Origin: Plasmodium brasilianum
Taxonomy: Eukaryota; Apicomplexa; Aconoidasida; Haemosporida; Plasmodiidae
Reading direction: 5' to 3'
Length of the DNA stretch: 64,000 nucleotides
Assembly (NCBI RefSeq): GCF_023973825.1
Contig: NC_090117.1
Span: forward strand, 589,501 to 653,500
Shown here piece after piece: positions 33,952 through 46,745 of this stretch. Position 1 is the first letter of the stretch, and each line of letters begins with the position of its first letter. The notes beneath the pieces are model-generated. The model was given only the letters and a program-made list of their open reading frames with translations. It was not told the origin of the DNA and did not search any database. The position numbers and the translations under genes were made by a program.

Positions 33952-36397
33952 ATCATTTTTAATAAAAATAGTAAGAAGTACACTCCTTATTGTTTTTATA
34001 ATACATCTTACTTAAATTATGTACAACATATACAATATACAAGCGTACTTATGTACATATATAAGCACGTAATATATTATAACTCGTACATGTTTGGAAT
34101 AACTTGTACATGTTTTTTACGAAATTCGTCTATATATTTTGACTTGTACATACGCAATATATAGCGACTACTCACGTGTTAAGAAATGTACATATGTATA
34201 CATACAAACAAACATATACATGCATACAAACAAACATATACATGCTTACAATACAAACATATACATGCTTACAATACAAACATATATATGTTTATTCCTC
34301 CGCTTTCTAACTAAATATGCCTGAATAAGTTAAAAATTTTTATTCTCCTTTTTTATAAATACGAATTTTCCGAGAATCCGCATATGCGCAAAATAAAATA
34401 TATTTATGCATTCATAAAATTGAAAAAGAGGTTAGTTAAAAATAAACGCATAATATACTTAATATTTTATTATTTTTTTTTATTAATATTTTTTACTAAT
34501 ATTTTTTACTAATATTTTTTACTAATATTTTTTACTAATATTTTTTACTAATATTTTTTATTAATATTTTTTATTAAAATTTTTTAGTAACTTTTTTTAA
34601 TTTTTATTTTTTTAATTTTTATTTTTTTTATTTTTATTTTTTTTATTTATTTTTTTTTTTTTTTAGCACTTAATATAACTTGTATAAAAGCTACTTTTTT
34701 TTCTTTTCTTTTTTTTGATAAAATCAATATACATCTTTTTTTTAAATGGCATAAAAGTAAAAGAATAAAGGGTTTAAACAAATATATATATATATAAAAC
34801 TTTCTGTTTTTCTTCAAAATAAAATTTTTATTTTGTTTATATATTATATATTACAAATAATATATTAAATATATTATTTTAAATATAATATATTTCATAT
34901 ATAATATATATTTACTTATCTCATATATTACATATTATTTATCCGTGGTAAATTTGCATGAATGTTCATAATTTTTTATAACCCCACAAAATACGAGTGG
35001 GGGGGAGGAAACAAAAGCAAAAAAAAAAAAAGAATGCTAAGAAAATACTTTTAAAAGCAAATAATAAAAATAAAAAAATGCATTTTTTACGCATGATAAA
35101 CCATTGTAAAAAACAAATATTTATTTTATTGAATCTCCATAAAAAATATATATTTCCCCTGTTGTTAGAGGAAACTATATATATATATATATATACAAAT
35201 GGATAAATTAAGCGATAGATAATTTAAATAAATTTTATAATGTCTGTTATAATAACTTTAACGATCCGTATATTTTGGTATGTATTATTATATATATTAT
35301 TACATTAAAAATGAAAGAAAGAAAGAAAGAAAGAAAGACCCAACATATTTTTTTACCACAAAATTAATAAAATAGCAGATTCATGGTTAATTATCTAAAA
35401 TAATTTAACCACTGACATATTAACAGCTTAATAGCTTTTTAATACCATATATATTTTATTATTTTATTTTTTATTATTTTTATTTTATTTTTATTTTATT
35501 TTTATTTTATTTTATTTTTTTATTTTTTTTTTATTTTATTATTTTTTTTTATTTTATTATTTTATTTTTTTTTTTTTTTTTTGCATCCAAGTTCAAGAAC
35601 TAAAAGATGAGCAGATAACGTAAAAATGAGTTTATGTACTAGTAAAATTCTCTTACGGAAAATACAAAAAATATATAGAATAAATTTTGTTTTACATAGT
35701 TAACTTTTGAAAAATATGCGCTAGTTTGCTCCATATATATATGTATATATATGCATATTTAGAGAACATTCTCAAGTTCAGAACAACAAGAATATGTTTA
35801 CGTAGGGTTACATAGTAACAGTAACTGTCCTACTTGTCCGTACTTTCCAAAAATTGTATTATATGTCAATCTGTATATATTATTTTTTACATATATATAT
35901 GCTTGTATTTTATGTTGAACGGTTTTAAGGTTAGATCGAATTGCCATGTACCGATTATTTTTGCTCCCTCTTGTTTTTACATAGCATTTAGGGGGGGAAG
36001 AAAAAGGGTATTATATATATTATACAATATGCATTTAAACTATGTTTATTTGTTTAGTATATTAAAAATTTTCTTTTTTTTTTGTTTTTTTTTTTTTGCA
36101 ATAGATCATATGTACTACAATTTAAAAATACCGTAAGAGTCTTTTATTTTAAGTATATGAGTACATAATGTAATAGTACTGATAATAATGCTTAGGTATA
36201 TTTTAATTAGCAAATTATGAAGACAGAAATTACATACGTGAAAAACGTTTTGTGTTTTGCTGCAAAAGTTCATATGGCTAAAAACAAATATGCGTGCGCA
36301 TGTATATCATTAAAGATATAAGCACATATACATATATATACATACATACATACATACAAATATCTTTTAAAAAATATATAATTTTACAAAATGCCAG
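33952..36397. promoter_or_regulatory. 5' flank of the TKL kinase and 3' flank of ALG14
   Basis: A 2.4-kb gap. It contains CATACAAACAAACATATA repeats near 34200-34285, a 13-bp TTTTTTACTAATA repeat at 34480-34570, T/A-only runs (34590-34665 and 35455-35582), a (GAAA)n tract at 35310-35337 and (TA)-rich stretches. No RNA gene or supportable coding sequence was seen. Confidence 0.5.
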
Positions 36398-37021
36398 CTA
36401 GAACAGGTAACCATAAAATTTAGCTTTTTTATATTTTTTCTGTAAGTGCTCAGAAAAAACAACAAACAAATCGCTAAAGTAATATAGAAGTTTGGCACTA
36501 AGGGATAAGGAATATATTCTGCAAACACTCTCTAAGTAAACTATTTTAATTTGTTTTAAAAAAATATATTTTCTGAACAGTAATGAAAAAACAACAGGTA
36601 CGCATGTTCCTGGACCATTTACTATAATTAAATTCATATTATTCATTTTATATGTTATAAATATACAATAAATAAATGTAATAAAAAATTTTACAAATGA
36701 TAATAGATATGATTCACCAACATTTCGACACCTTGGAATTGGTAAAAAGTTCTTTTTATAATTTTTCAACGTATTCTCTGCTTTTATTTTACTAAAATTA
36801 TCATTACTTGCGTAAAATAAATGAAAATTTATATTACTATTTTTTATAATCTTCAATATTTCCAATATTTCAAATGTGTGTCCACCTGATCCTAAGACTA
36901 CCCCTATTTCGACATCATGGTTTTGTACTTTATTTTGGATATACCAAAATTTACTTTTCAAATAAATTAAAATAAACCATAAAAAAAAAAATACATTAAC
37001 GTAAAGGAAAATGATACTCAT
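36398..37021 (-). CDS. ALG14: ALG14-like subunit of UDP-GlcNAc transferase
   Basis: ALG14 anchors the catalytic subunit ALG13 to the ER membrane. Together they add the second GlcNAc to dolichol-PP-GlcNAc in N-glycan precursor synthesis. A complete single exon of 207 residues: an N-terminal membrane helix (about residues 3-22), then GVVLGSGGHTFEILEIL, the nucleotide-sugar fold loop; IVNGPGTCVPVVFSLLF; the conserved ESVCRIYSLSLSAKLLYYF; and a C-terminal KAKFYGYLF. These match the family in order and spacing, and the length is normal. N-glycans in Plasmodium are known to be truncated to one or two GlcNAc, so the step fits. Downstream TBL2-like and TMEM65-GAF genes lie on the same strand with their own flanks. 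Confidence 0.95.
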   Translation of the reverse strand: MSIIFLYVNVFFFLWFILIYLKSKFWYIQNKVQNHDVEIGVVLGSGGHTFEILEILKIIKNSNINFHLFYASNDNFSKIKAENTLKNYKKNFLPIPRCRNVGESYLLSFVKFFITFIYCIFITYKMNNMNLIIVNGPGTCVPVVFSLLFRKYIFLKQIKIVYLESVCRIYSLSLSAKLLYYFSDLFVVFSEHLQKKYKKAKFYGYLF

Positions 37022-37299
37022 TTTTTTTTTTTTTTTTTTCTCCTTTCATTATTATATCTTTGATATATTCCATAATTTTATGTAGCCATCATTCTGTTAA
37101 AAAAAAAAAAAAAAAGAGAGAGGGAGAATAAATATGAGTATTTAAGCCATTTATATTTATGCAAAAATTTAGTAATGCTTTTTAACTTCATTTTATCCGA
37201 AATCGCACTAACTTTTTTTCACCCTATTACATATGCACGTAAGTATGTAAGGAAGTATTGTAAGTGTGTGCAATTATGCGTTCACGTGTTCATATATGC

Positions 37300-37331
<32 letters not shown>

Positions 37332-37379
37332 GGGCACTGTTTTTCTTTTTTCTTTTTTTTATCTGATCTATTTGAAAAT
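37022..37379. promoter_or_regulatory. Short region between the TBL2-like 3' end and the ALG14 start
   Basis: About 360 bases contain an 18-base T-run next to the ALG14 ATG and a (TA)n tract. It must hold the ALG14 5' flank. It could also hide a short final exon of the TBL2-like gene; none is convincing. Confidence 0.45.
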
Positions 37380-37883
37380 TCAACTTACTGCCCATGTAAG
37401 AAAAAGGGAAGAATCAGGAATTGGGAGGACCCCAAAAATTTCACACGCATGAGCATTAATTATTTTATTTACGATCTGAAAATTGTTAATATATGTATAT
37501 ATATGTATATATTATATATATGTATATGCATATGTATAAGCACGTATAAATTTGCAGAAGGTGTTTTATATATCGCGTACTGCACTATTGTTAAACAGGA
37601 GGATATAGAGACGTACTTGCACTTAAAAGCTAAGCGAATATGTATACATGTATGAGTAAATATATACTTACATACGTATACGTATATACGTGTATGTGTA
37701 TATGTTTATGTGTGTTTATATGTAAACGTATATACGCGTGTATGAACGCAACGTACTTGTAAATTTTCCTGCCTCAGAATTATCAAATGAAGACCAGAAA
37801 TTACAATTAAATGGTTGGCTTCACCAGACATACCTACGAAAGAAAGTTGCGTAATAGTTAATAAAAAGAAACGTATCATTAAG

Positions 37884-37914
<31 letters not shown>

Positions 37915-39545
37915 CTTCTATATAAGTTGATATATACATATATATATATATATGTGCACGTATATGTATATGAAAATGTATATATTCATATTTGCAATAC
38001 AAATTCTTGAAAAATCCTCAAAATTGTCTTCCTTGAGGTCCTTTTGATACAAAATTTTGGACTCTTCTTGCAGCTGAAAAAGTTAGGGAAAATGAATAGC
38101 TTATGTGCCTATTTTGTTTACGCCTGAATATATATATATATGTTTGTTTGTATACACCGTGTGCATGTATATACGTACGTATTATATTAAGGATAAAGTT
38201 ATACCTTATATCGTATGTTCAGGTTATAAACTGCTAAAATTCCATTCTTGTCAATAAGAAATGCTTTTTCTTCATTATTACTAAAACATAAACATTTTGT
38301 CCCTGATTTAGTTTTTAAGTCTATAACTTTCTCTATATTTTGAAATACATTTTCTTTTAGTTTTATCTCAAATACTTTAATATCAGCTGACCAACAGGCA
38401 ACACCGAAAAACCTTTAAAAAAAGTTAATCGTACACGGATGCACGTAGTCGTGTACAAATATATATATATAAATATATATGTGGTTATGGAGGTACATGT
38501 TCACAAAATTCGCTCCTGCGCATGTATTTTCTATACATTTTTGAGCAGTTTAAAATCTTTACCTTGGCGTTTTGGATATAGCATAATCATGATTGTATAC
38601 TTGTTTAATACTTAAAGTTTTTAAAAGCTCTCCTTTCATATTCCATAGTTTTACTTCTGTGTCATCTAACTCTGCTCCCGTAAGAATAAAAGAATTATTA
38701 TGAACATAGAGAAATTTGACATTTCTTTTATGTAATTCTTTTCTTCCATTTAATGTTAAGTGTAGGTTTTTGATTCCATTTTCGGTTGTCTCTATTTTGA
38801 ATATCCTTAATGTCGAATATAACTCACTAACAGCAATTAAATGACATGCATCTTTATCTATATCGATGCAGCTAAACACTTCATCTAATTTTTTCGTTAA
38901 AATAATGTTGTTCGTCCCTTCCTTTTTAATTTTATAAACTTGTAAGTTGCCATTGTTACAGCTGACCGCAATGATGCCTACGTGGTACAAAAAAGAAAAA
39001 AAAAAAAAAAAAAGTAAAAGTAGTAGTATAGTCATAATAACAGTGGTGGAAGTAGCAGTAGGAACAATATGAAAAAATCTTTTTTTATATTTAATTTTTT
39101 TTTTCCCTTTTTTCCTCTGTTCCTTTGTTCCATTTGTTCCATTTGTTCCTTTGTTCCATTTGTTCCTTTGTTCCATTTGTTCCTTTGTTCCATTTGTTCC
39201 TTTGTTCCATTTGTTACATTTGTTCCATTTTTTTCTTTTTTTTTTCTACTAACCATATTTTCCATTTACGCATACACTCACAGGATAGTTGTTTCCCTTT
39301 AAAGAAGCAACACATCTATCGAACATAGAATGTGGAGTGCTATTTATTGCTGTTTTTGTAATCGAAGCATTTTTATTAGTACTAATGGCTGTCATTTTTT
39401 TCTGTTTAGGTAATTCTGTACTTCTACGCTTAGTTTTATTATCTGTTTTTATCTTATGCGCTTTTGTTCTCCTTTTGTCAAATAGAATTCCTAACAGAAT
39501 AGTAAATATAATAATGCAAATGCTGAATATAAAAATTGTCGTCAT
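37380..39545 (-). CDS. TBL2-like WD40 membrane protein
   Basis: TBL2 (transducin beta-like 2) is an ER-anchored WD40 protein linked in mammals to ER stress signalling. Six exons were rebuilt on the minus strand: 39545..39254, 38977..38563, 38412..38205, 38073..38001, 37833..37757 and 37475..37380. All phases agree, giving 386 residues; human TBL2 has about 447. An N-terminal membrane anchor (FIFSICIIIFTILLGILF) is followed by a Lys/Thr-rich linker. WD-type blades follow: VNGKYGIIAVSCNNGNLQVYK; TGAELDDTEVKLWNMKGELLK; FFGVACWSADIKVFEI; LIVISGLHLIIL. Family landmarks SKTPRFFGVACW (human SPCGRFVASCGF) and SRICMSGEANHLIVISG support the joins. The C-terminus stops soon after the last blade begins (LTWAVS), shorter than in animals. 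Exon 1 ends with the rather weak donor GTTAGT. Confidence 0.83.
39110..39232. repeat. TTTGTTCCATTTGTTCC repeat in the first TBL2-like intron
   Basis: 8-bp TTTGTTCC and 9-bp ATTTGTTCC units alternate about thirteen times within the first intron of the minus-strand gene. Confidence 0.85.
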
Positions 39546-39830
39546 TTTTATCAGAAGAAAGGAGTTGTTATTACTGCTGTCGTTGCTTATCAGCTTATCG
39601 ACTTTTTTTTCTTTTTCTCTTTTTATGTATTTTTTAAAAAGCGTATAGCAAAATACATTTACCAATTTTTAAACCATCATTTTTTATTGCACAGTTTTTC
39701 TGCATACGTTTCTTATACTTTTTCTTCCTCACAAAACTGGAACATATTTGCACAATGAAAAAGAAATCTTAATGAGAAGGAAATTTAACAAAAAATTTCT
39801 CCTATTCAATCGCAATTGCATTCGGAAATG

Positions 39831-39862
<32 letters not shown>

Positions 39863-41341
39863 CTTCCGCCTTTTTGAGGCTTAAAATTGCACATCGTTTA
39901 AATGGCTAAAACAGATATATTTCTAAATTATTTAAAAAAAAAAAAAAAAAATGAAAGATTGAATGAAAGAAAGGACAGAACAGTAACCGCAAAAAAGGTA
40001 ATAACGGAAGGAGCAGCAAAAACATGAAGAACATTAAGAACAGACAAAACTGAAAAAAAAAATATTCTTAAAATAAAGTTTCCCTTTCCGTTCTTACTAT
40101 TTGTGCATTCTTCTTACATGTACAACATCTGAAATTTTGAAAAAGACATTAAACATAAAAAAAAAAAAAAAAAGAGGATACACACACGCGTATGTGTATG
40201 TATATATATATATACTTATACTTATACACATAAAACGCATCTTCTTCAATTTAGTATACGTTTAAAGAATTTTAAATAAATGCAGAAAATGAAAAAAAAA
40301 AAAAAAAAAAAAGAACAGTTAAATAAAACGAAATTATGATATAGGGTATCACACATGTCAAACAATGTACAATGACGAAAAATTGGGAAAATTAACAACA
40401 AAAAAAAAACAAAAAAAAATGGAATTATGTAACATAGAAATGAGACAAGGTGCGATACAACATGTTTTATATAAATATGGTAAATGTAAAGGCATATTTC
40501 TTGTAGCATAAAAAAAAAAAAAAAAGACTAACTTAAATTTAAAAGAATGAAGTTGCATATGTAATTGCACAAAATTTACGCGTTTACATATATTAATTTA
40601 CAAAAATATAAAATAATCATATCACGGAAAAATTGCAAAACAAAAATGAAAAATAGTATGTGAGAATCATAAATATATCGACATAAACAAAATAAACTTA
40701 AGAGACATAAGAACATAAGTATATAAACAAATTTTTTTTTTTTTTCTTTTTCAAATTGGGAAAATGAGAGTTCTCCTGATTTGTGGATGAAAAGAAGGAG
40801 AAAATATCCACGAGCATTAATATATACATATAAAGGACCCCCGAGTGCACTTCGTACGAATAAACAGGCACAAATCATTTTTTGCCATTAAACGAAAACT
40901 GCTAAAAATAAAAAACTTCCATCGAACGGGCGTAAAAAATAGGACGGGGGGGGAGAAAAAAAAATATTAAGAGATATTGGGAAAAATTATGAACTGTTAC
41001 GAAATACTGGGAAAAATTATGAACCGCTAAGAAAAATTGGGAAAAAATGTGAACCGTTAAGAAAAACTGAGAAATTTTATGAACTGTTAAAAAAAAACTG
41101 GGAAAAATTATGAACTGTTAAGAAAAATTGGGGAAAATGACGTATTAACATTTGTGCAGAAAAACGTAAAGCGATATTCCCCTTAAGTGATAGAAATACA
41201 ACTCTTGCCAATTCTATAACTAGTATATTAGGGGGACTAATGGAACAAATATATTAGTATATTTCTGAGAGCCCAATTTATGGTGTGTTTTTTTTTTTTT
41301 TTTTTTTTTCCTCCCCTCCCTTTTTATGCTTTAATACGTCT
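39546..41341. other. Intergenic region, TBL2-like 5' flank and TMEM65-GAF 3' flank
   Basis: It contains long T- and A-runs (39832-39861, 39932-39950, 40291-40310) and a degenerate ~32-bp repeat (40970-41135) with the core GGGAAAAATTATGAACTGTTAA. No RNA gene seen. A 30-residue plus-strand frame near 40420 was noted but is too short to support. Confidence 0.55.
40970..41135. repeat. Degenerate ~32-bp repeat, GAAAAATTATGAACTGTTAA core
   Basis: Five imperfect copies with variable A-run lengths lie 200-370 bp beyond the TMEM65-GAF stop codon. Confidence 0.75.
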
Positions 41342-44300
41342 CTACCTGTCTACTGTAATAATTTCACTCTTCTTTCCCAAATCGTCTTGTAATATCTTGG
41401 GTACCTTTTTCGTGTGTGTATTTTGTCCAAAAAAATTTTGGGCTATATATAAATCTTGATAGTTGTAATTATAATAATTAAATCTTTTTTTTTTTAATTT
41501 TTTTTTACAATAGTAAAATATGAAATATTTGTAAATAATATGGTTCATTGTCGTTTTATTACAAAGATACAAATCATCTCTAAAGAAAAAATCAATCGTC
41601 CTGATGTTACAACATGTACTTGGAGTAATAAAACTAACGGCTGCATTTTCGTAAATTTTATTTAATATATAATTGTTAATTAATTTAAAATCTATTATTC
41701 GTGAATTGTGTAAATTAACAATAAAATTCAGGTTTTTGTAAAATAATTTTTTCAGTTCATTTTGACAATATATAGTAAACCAGAAATGACACAATTTATA
41801 TATATCAAAATATTTAATGGTATAACAAAATTTCTTTAATTTTTTTTTTTTCTTTATTATAAAATATTTATAATGGTTACTAAATATTTTATATACATTA
41901 TATTTGTATATATTTTTTACCATTTTAAAATTTCTTATGTCCATTTTTTTTTGAGATGATACATAATTAAAGACTCTTCCAAAATTTATGTAAGAAAATG
42001 TTTTTTCATTAAAAGGGCTAATATTATGTACTTTTATAACATTATCTAACATTATTATTTTTTTTTTAAATAATAATTTTTCCACATGTTCCAAATTTTT
42101 CAAGTATATCTTAATCACTTCTTTGTTAATCCTGTTAATAATTCCAAGCGCACAATTTATGTGTACACTTTGCACACCTTCGTTCAGAAAAACATTTAAA
42201 TTGTAGTTGTAATTCTGCTCGTCCTTTTTTTCGTTTTTCCCTTCCCTCTCATTTACATTATTGTTCTCTTTACTCCCCCTTACCACGTTCATGTAATTAT
42301 CATCGATACCCCCAACTTCAATATTAACCCCATCCATACCGCAACCATCATCAGTTCTTCTATACGTCTCTACGCACCCCCTTTCATGTACATTATTTTG
42401 GTTCCATACATTACTTTCAAAACTATTTCTTCCATTAAAAATGCTACCAAGACCACTACATATTTTCCATTTTTTAGACAAATTTATTTTCTCTTCATAA
42501 TTCTTTAAATAAAATACGTAGCTCCTTTTCTTTACATTAATAAAAAACTCATCTATATTTTGAATGATACTTACTAAATAAGAATTAAAACATTCATTGT
42601 ACTTATTAATATCATATATTTTGACATTTGAAAATTTAGAAGGTCCATGCTTTTCCTCTTCCCGGTAAATGTTAGCAGTACTATTACTACGCCCCATATG
42701 GCGTGAAGTATGACTCAAATGCATATATCTATCCTGCTCCATTAAATGTTCGTTATCTTTACTTCTATTAGCAATCCCATTTCTATTTGAAGATGCAGCA
42801 CTGATGGATCCAGCGTTCCTTGGTGTATTTTTCAGTACAAACGCTTCTTTCTTTGATTCGTAGTCTGATTCTAAACATTTCACCTCTTTCAACAAATCAT
42901 CACTTAGATTACTATTGATATTCAGGATGGGTACGTTGTCTCCCTTGTTTTCCCCATCAGACTGAACTATACCACTAGAATTTAATACTCCACTAGAATT
43001 TAATACTCCATTAGAATTTAGTACGCCATTAGACTTGATTACTCCGTTAAACTTTGCTACTCCGTTAGACTCTACTATATCCTTTGGCGTGATTGTTCCC
43101 TTTTTGTTATTTATGAAATTTCCCCAATTCATGTATTTGTTACTGACACCAAAGGAATTGCTTTTCTCGTTACATTCGCTCGATTTGTTATCATTATAAT
43201 AACTGCTATCATTGAAGTAATTTTCCACTAACATGTAATTAGACATTTCCTCATCATTTTTTCCTGCCTGTTTTTGCTCTTCGACTGCTTTATGTTCAAT
43301 GTTTTCTTCTTGGACTGACTTGTTCAGTATTTTTTCTTTCCCACGTATTGTCCAATTTGCTTCCCCATATGTCGTCCCATCTGATGAGCCACGTTTTCCC
43401 GCATCTAATTTTCCAATTTCTTTGCTTCTCTTCATTTCCTCTTCCCTTGGTTGCCTTAATATGTACTCGCTATCCCCATTTTCCGCAAATTTCTTTTCGT
43501 TTTTTTTCTCACTTTCGTATATCGTTTTTCCCTCATCTTCGTGCTCCCGCTGATGATGATCATGGTCATGTTCCTGTTTCTTCTCCCGCTCCTGTTCTTG
43601 CCTCTCCTCCTCCTCCTCCTCCTCATCGTCATCGTCGTCGTAATCTTCATCATCATATACATCGTCTTCCTCATCAAACTGTTTACCGTTATCATTTTCA
43701 TTTCCTTCGTCGAAAATCTTATCATCATCATCATCCTCGTTTATTTGTGAAATACTATAATGGCTTATTTTATCTTTGTCCCTTTTTCTTTTTTTTACCT
43801 CTTTTTTTTTGTTTTCTAATCTTTTTCTTTTCACATATTCCTCATCACTTACTATTCCATTTTTTGCTGTGTCGTTTGCTACACTTTCTACTACATCGTC
43901 TACACTTTTTTCCACTAGCATGTTAAATTTAGTATTACGTCGTTCAGATTTCTTCTTTCCCCTGTTTGATTTCTCTCCTTCCATTGCTACGTCTACTTTG
44001 TCTTCTTCGTCTGTTTCGTCTCTTTCTGTTGCTTCATCTTCCTCCTCCTCCTCCTCCTCTTCCTCTTCCTCTTCTCCCTCCCCCTCTTGCGAATTACCCT
44101 TCTCTTTATCAAAAATAATCATTTTTTTATCCCCCTCACTGATATAATTAAACTTTTCCATAAAGATGGAAATATGTTTACTCATCATTTCAGCTAATTT
44201 CTCATCATTTGTAGTAAAATAACCACCATGAGACCTTAATTTATTTAAAAACATAAGTACACCAACTACTTCATTGTTTCTGTCTAAAATAGGTGCAGCT

Positions 44301-46227
44301 AAAATTGTTCTTGTTTTAAAATTAAATTTTTCATCATGTGCAGGATTGTATAATTCATTATTTAGTACATCCTTACAATTAATAATTTCTTTATTTCGGA
44401 GAACCCATAGATTGAAACTTTTCTCATTACTATTAGCTGAAATTTTTATAATATTTTTCCTACCATGAATAGCTTTACTCCATAATTCATTTTTTGCTTT
44501 ATCATATAAAAATAAAGTAGACGTTTCACAATTTAATATATTAGAACAATCACACATAACCATTTGAAAAATGAAATCGAGCTCTTTCTTTTTTTTCATC
44601 CGTTCACTTTTAGTAGTATCAATAAATATAAGTTGTAACATACCAAGTGAGCAACCAAGTAATATTCCTAAAACTGACCCTATTAACGTATAATATTGAT
44701 ATACTTTATTTTTTATATCAAATTTTGTAGGCTGTATAACCTTATATTTCTGAAGTAAATAATTTATAAAACAACCAAAAAATATTCCAAACGTATCACT
44801 GCAAAGTTGACCTATAGATGCTGCACACAGAGTAGAAATACCAAATGATACACCAATGGATGCATCAAACATATCACCTAAACGAATCATAATAAACTGA
44901 TCTACAAAACCAAATCCTATCATAGGAATAGATGAACAAAATATAATATTTAGCACTTTTTTTATCTCGATATTCTTTCCCTTCAACTCGTCATCTTTTC
45001 CCTCCAACTCGTCATCTTTTCCCTTCAACTCGTCATCTTTTCCCTTCAACTCGTCATCTTTTCCCTTCAACTCGTCATCTTTTCCCTTCAACTCTCCATT
45101 CTTTCTCTTCATCTCATCCTTTATTCCATCTCCCTCTTCATTGCTCCTGTCGTTATCATCCCTCTTTTGTTGTTCCCCATTTCCGTCATTCAAATTTTCC
45201 GATTCATTGTATACACGTTCATTATTTATAGTTTCTTCCCTGGATATTATTCCTTCGTTACTTTCTCTACGACTGGTAGCTTCTTCCCTCTGGAAGTGGT
45301 CACTACTTATTGTGTCCTTATTATTATCATTATTATTATTATTTTTTTTTTTTTTTTTTTTTTTTCCGCCCTACTGTCTCGTTCGTTATTCGATTTTTCC
45401 TTATTTGAATTGTTGTAAAGATACATTATGTCTTCCTTTTCTTTTTCAGACATACCAACTTGTGTACCTTCCTCTCTTTTAATAGTTTCCCCTGGATTAT
45501 TTTTTCCTTCCATTTCATAACTACCCTCATTTAAACTACCATTAAATACGCTACCACTAATTATGCTACCATAACCAACATTCTTTTTTTCTTTTTGGAA
45601 ATCTCGCTCCCCATCCTTTAATCTTTCCCCTGCACCATCGTCATTTGTAAATGTTGAGTAATAACTCACGCGCCGTCTGTTAAACGAGGTACTAAAATTA
45701 TTATTATCACTGGTACTATTACAACTGGTACTATTACAACTGGTACTGTTACAACTGGTACTATTACAACTGGTACTATTGCAACTGGTACTATTACAAC
45801 TGGTACTATTGCAACTGGTACTATTGCAACTGGTACTATTGTTATTGCTACTATTACTGGTAGTATTCTTCTCTGCGTGTAAAACATGAGTATCTTTATC
45901 AAAATGAAATGAACAGAACTTCCCCTTAAGACAGCATGTTTCGTAAGTAGTGCCGATTTTCAAGTCGTAATTTCCAACTTTACAACTTTCTTTTGGGCAT
46001 TTGCTCTTTTCATTGTTCATGTGTACTATGTTGTGCGGCTTTGTGCTCCCGACTCTTCTCACACCACTAACACTGCTAATACATACAATGCTACTTTTTC
46101 TTTCGTGTAGTAAATTAGTACAATATGATATTTTTAAAGAGGTAAATAAATTCAAGTTCAAATTTTTTTTGCTTAATAGACATGATGATTCACATCTCCA
46201 AATATTCTTTAATATTCTTTCATTCAT
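41342..46227 (-). CDS. TMEM65-GAF fusion protein, frame broken at an A-run
   Basis: Two frames form one gene. One starts at the ATG at 46227; the other ends at 41342 and lacks an ATG at its own beginning. They meet at a 24-base A-run (45342-45365), and one added base gives about 1,628 residues. The N-terminus is basic and Ser/Leu-rich, like a mitochondrial presequence. A CNSTS repeat and a GKDDELK repeat follow. A multi-helix TMEM65-type domain (about 44620-44960) has IPMIGFGFVDQFIMI, GVSFGISTLCAASIGQL, CSDTFG and LGILLGCSLGMLQLIFID. A GAF sensor domain (about 44160-44590) follows, with NCETSTLFLYD and the core TILAAPILDRNNEVVGVL. Then come Glu/Asp- and Lys-rich stretches and a C-terminal region of unknown fold. 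TMEM65 is a mitochondrial inner-membrane protein implicated in Na+/Ca2+ handling; the ligand of this GAF is unknown. Confidence 0.85.
44965..45090 (-). repeat. 21-bp coding repeat (GKDDELK)
   Basis: Six in-frame copies of a 7-residue unit precede the TMEM65 domain. One copy has Glu in place of Lys. Confidence 0.9.
45708..45850 (-). repeat. 15-bp coding repeat (SCNST)
   Basis: Nine copies of a 5-residue Cys-containing unit lie in the N-terminal part of the TMEM65-GAF gene. The third position of the Cys/Asn codons varies between copies. Confidence 0.9.
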
Positions 46228-46559
46228 AATTTAAAAAAAAAAGAAATTTATATATATACAGTTCTCTTCCTTTAAAGGAGAACAAGTATAAAATAGTTTC
46301 TAATAACATTATATTTGCATTATATTAAAAAATGCTTCCTCTTTCGATATGTTCATAAAATTAATATAATCTCTCTTCTTTTGTTTTCCTATTTTTTACA
46401 CTTAAATCAAACATAATTCCATATATACATTTATTTTCTCAGGCATACACGATAAAACGTATCAATATTTCTTTGCCTTTACCCAAATCCTTAATTTTTC
46501 TAACTCCCTCTTTAACACATTGTAAATGGGGTAACATACACATATTTTTAACAAAGGGA

Positions 46560-46745
46560 AACAAAAAAACATAAAAACATAAAAACTAAAAAACTAAAAA
46601 ACTAAAAAACTAAAAAATATAAGAACTAAAAAACATAAAAACTGAAAAACATAAAAACTGAAAAACATAAAAACTGAAAAACATAAAAACTGAAAAACAT
46701 AAAAACTGAAAAACATAAAAACTAAAAAATATAAAAATATAAAAA
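46560..46745. repeat. 16-bp AAAAACATAAAAACTG repeat
   Basis: About eleven units. The left copies read AAAAAACTA; the middle copies are near-perfect 16-mers. Confidence 0.85.

Noticed and set aside
37555..37660. Possible TBL2-like exon encoding KCKYVSISSCLTIVQY
   Set aside because: Phase-0 splice into it meets an early stop or needs a poor acceptor, while the exon at 37475..37380 fits the family better.
40410..40512. 30-residue plus-strand frame starting MELCNIEMRQG
   Set aside because: Too short, with no splice partner or recognisable family.
43348..44147. Ser/Leu/His-rich plus-strand frames
   Set aside because: Antisense shadows of the acidic Glu/Asp repeats in TMEM65-GAF.
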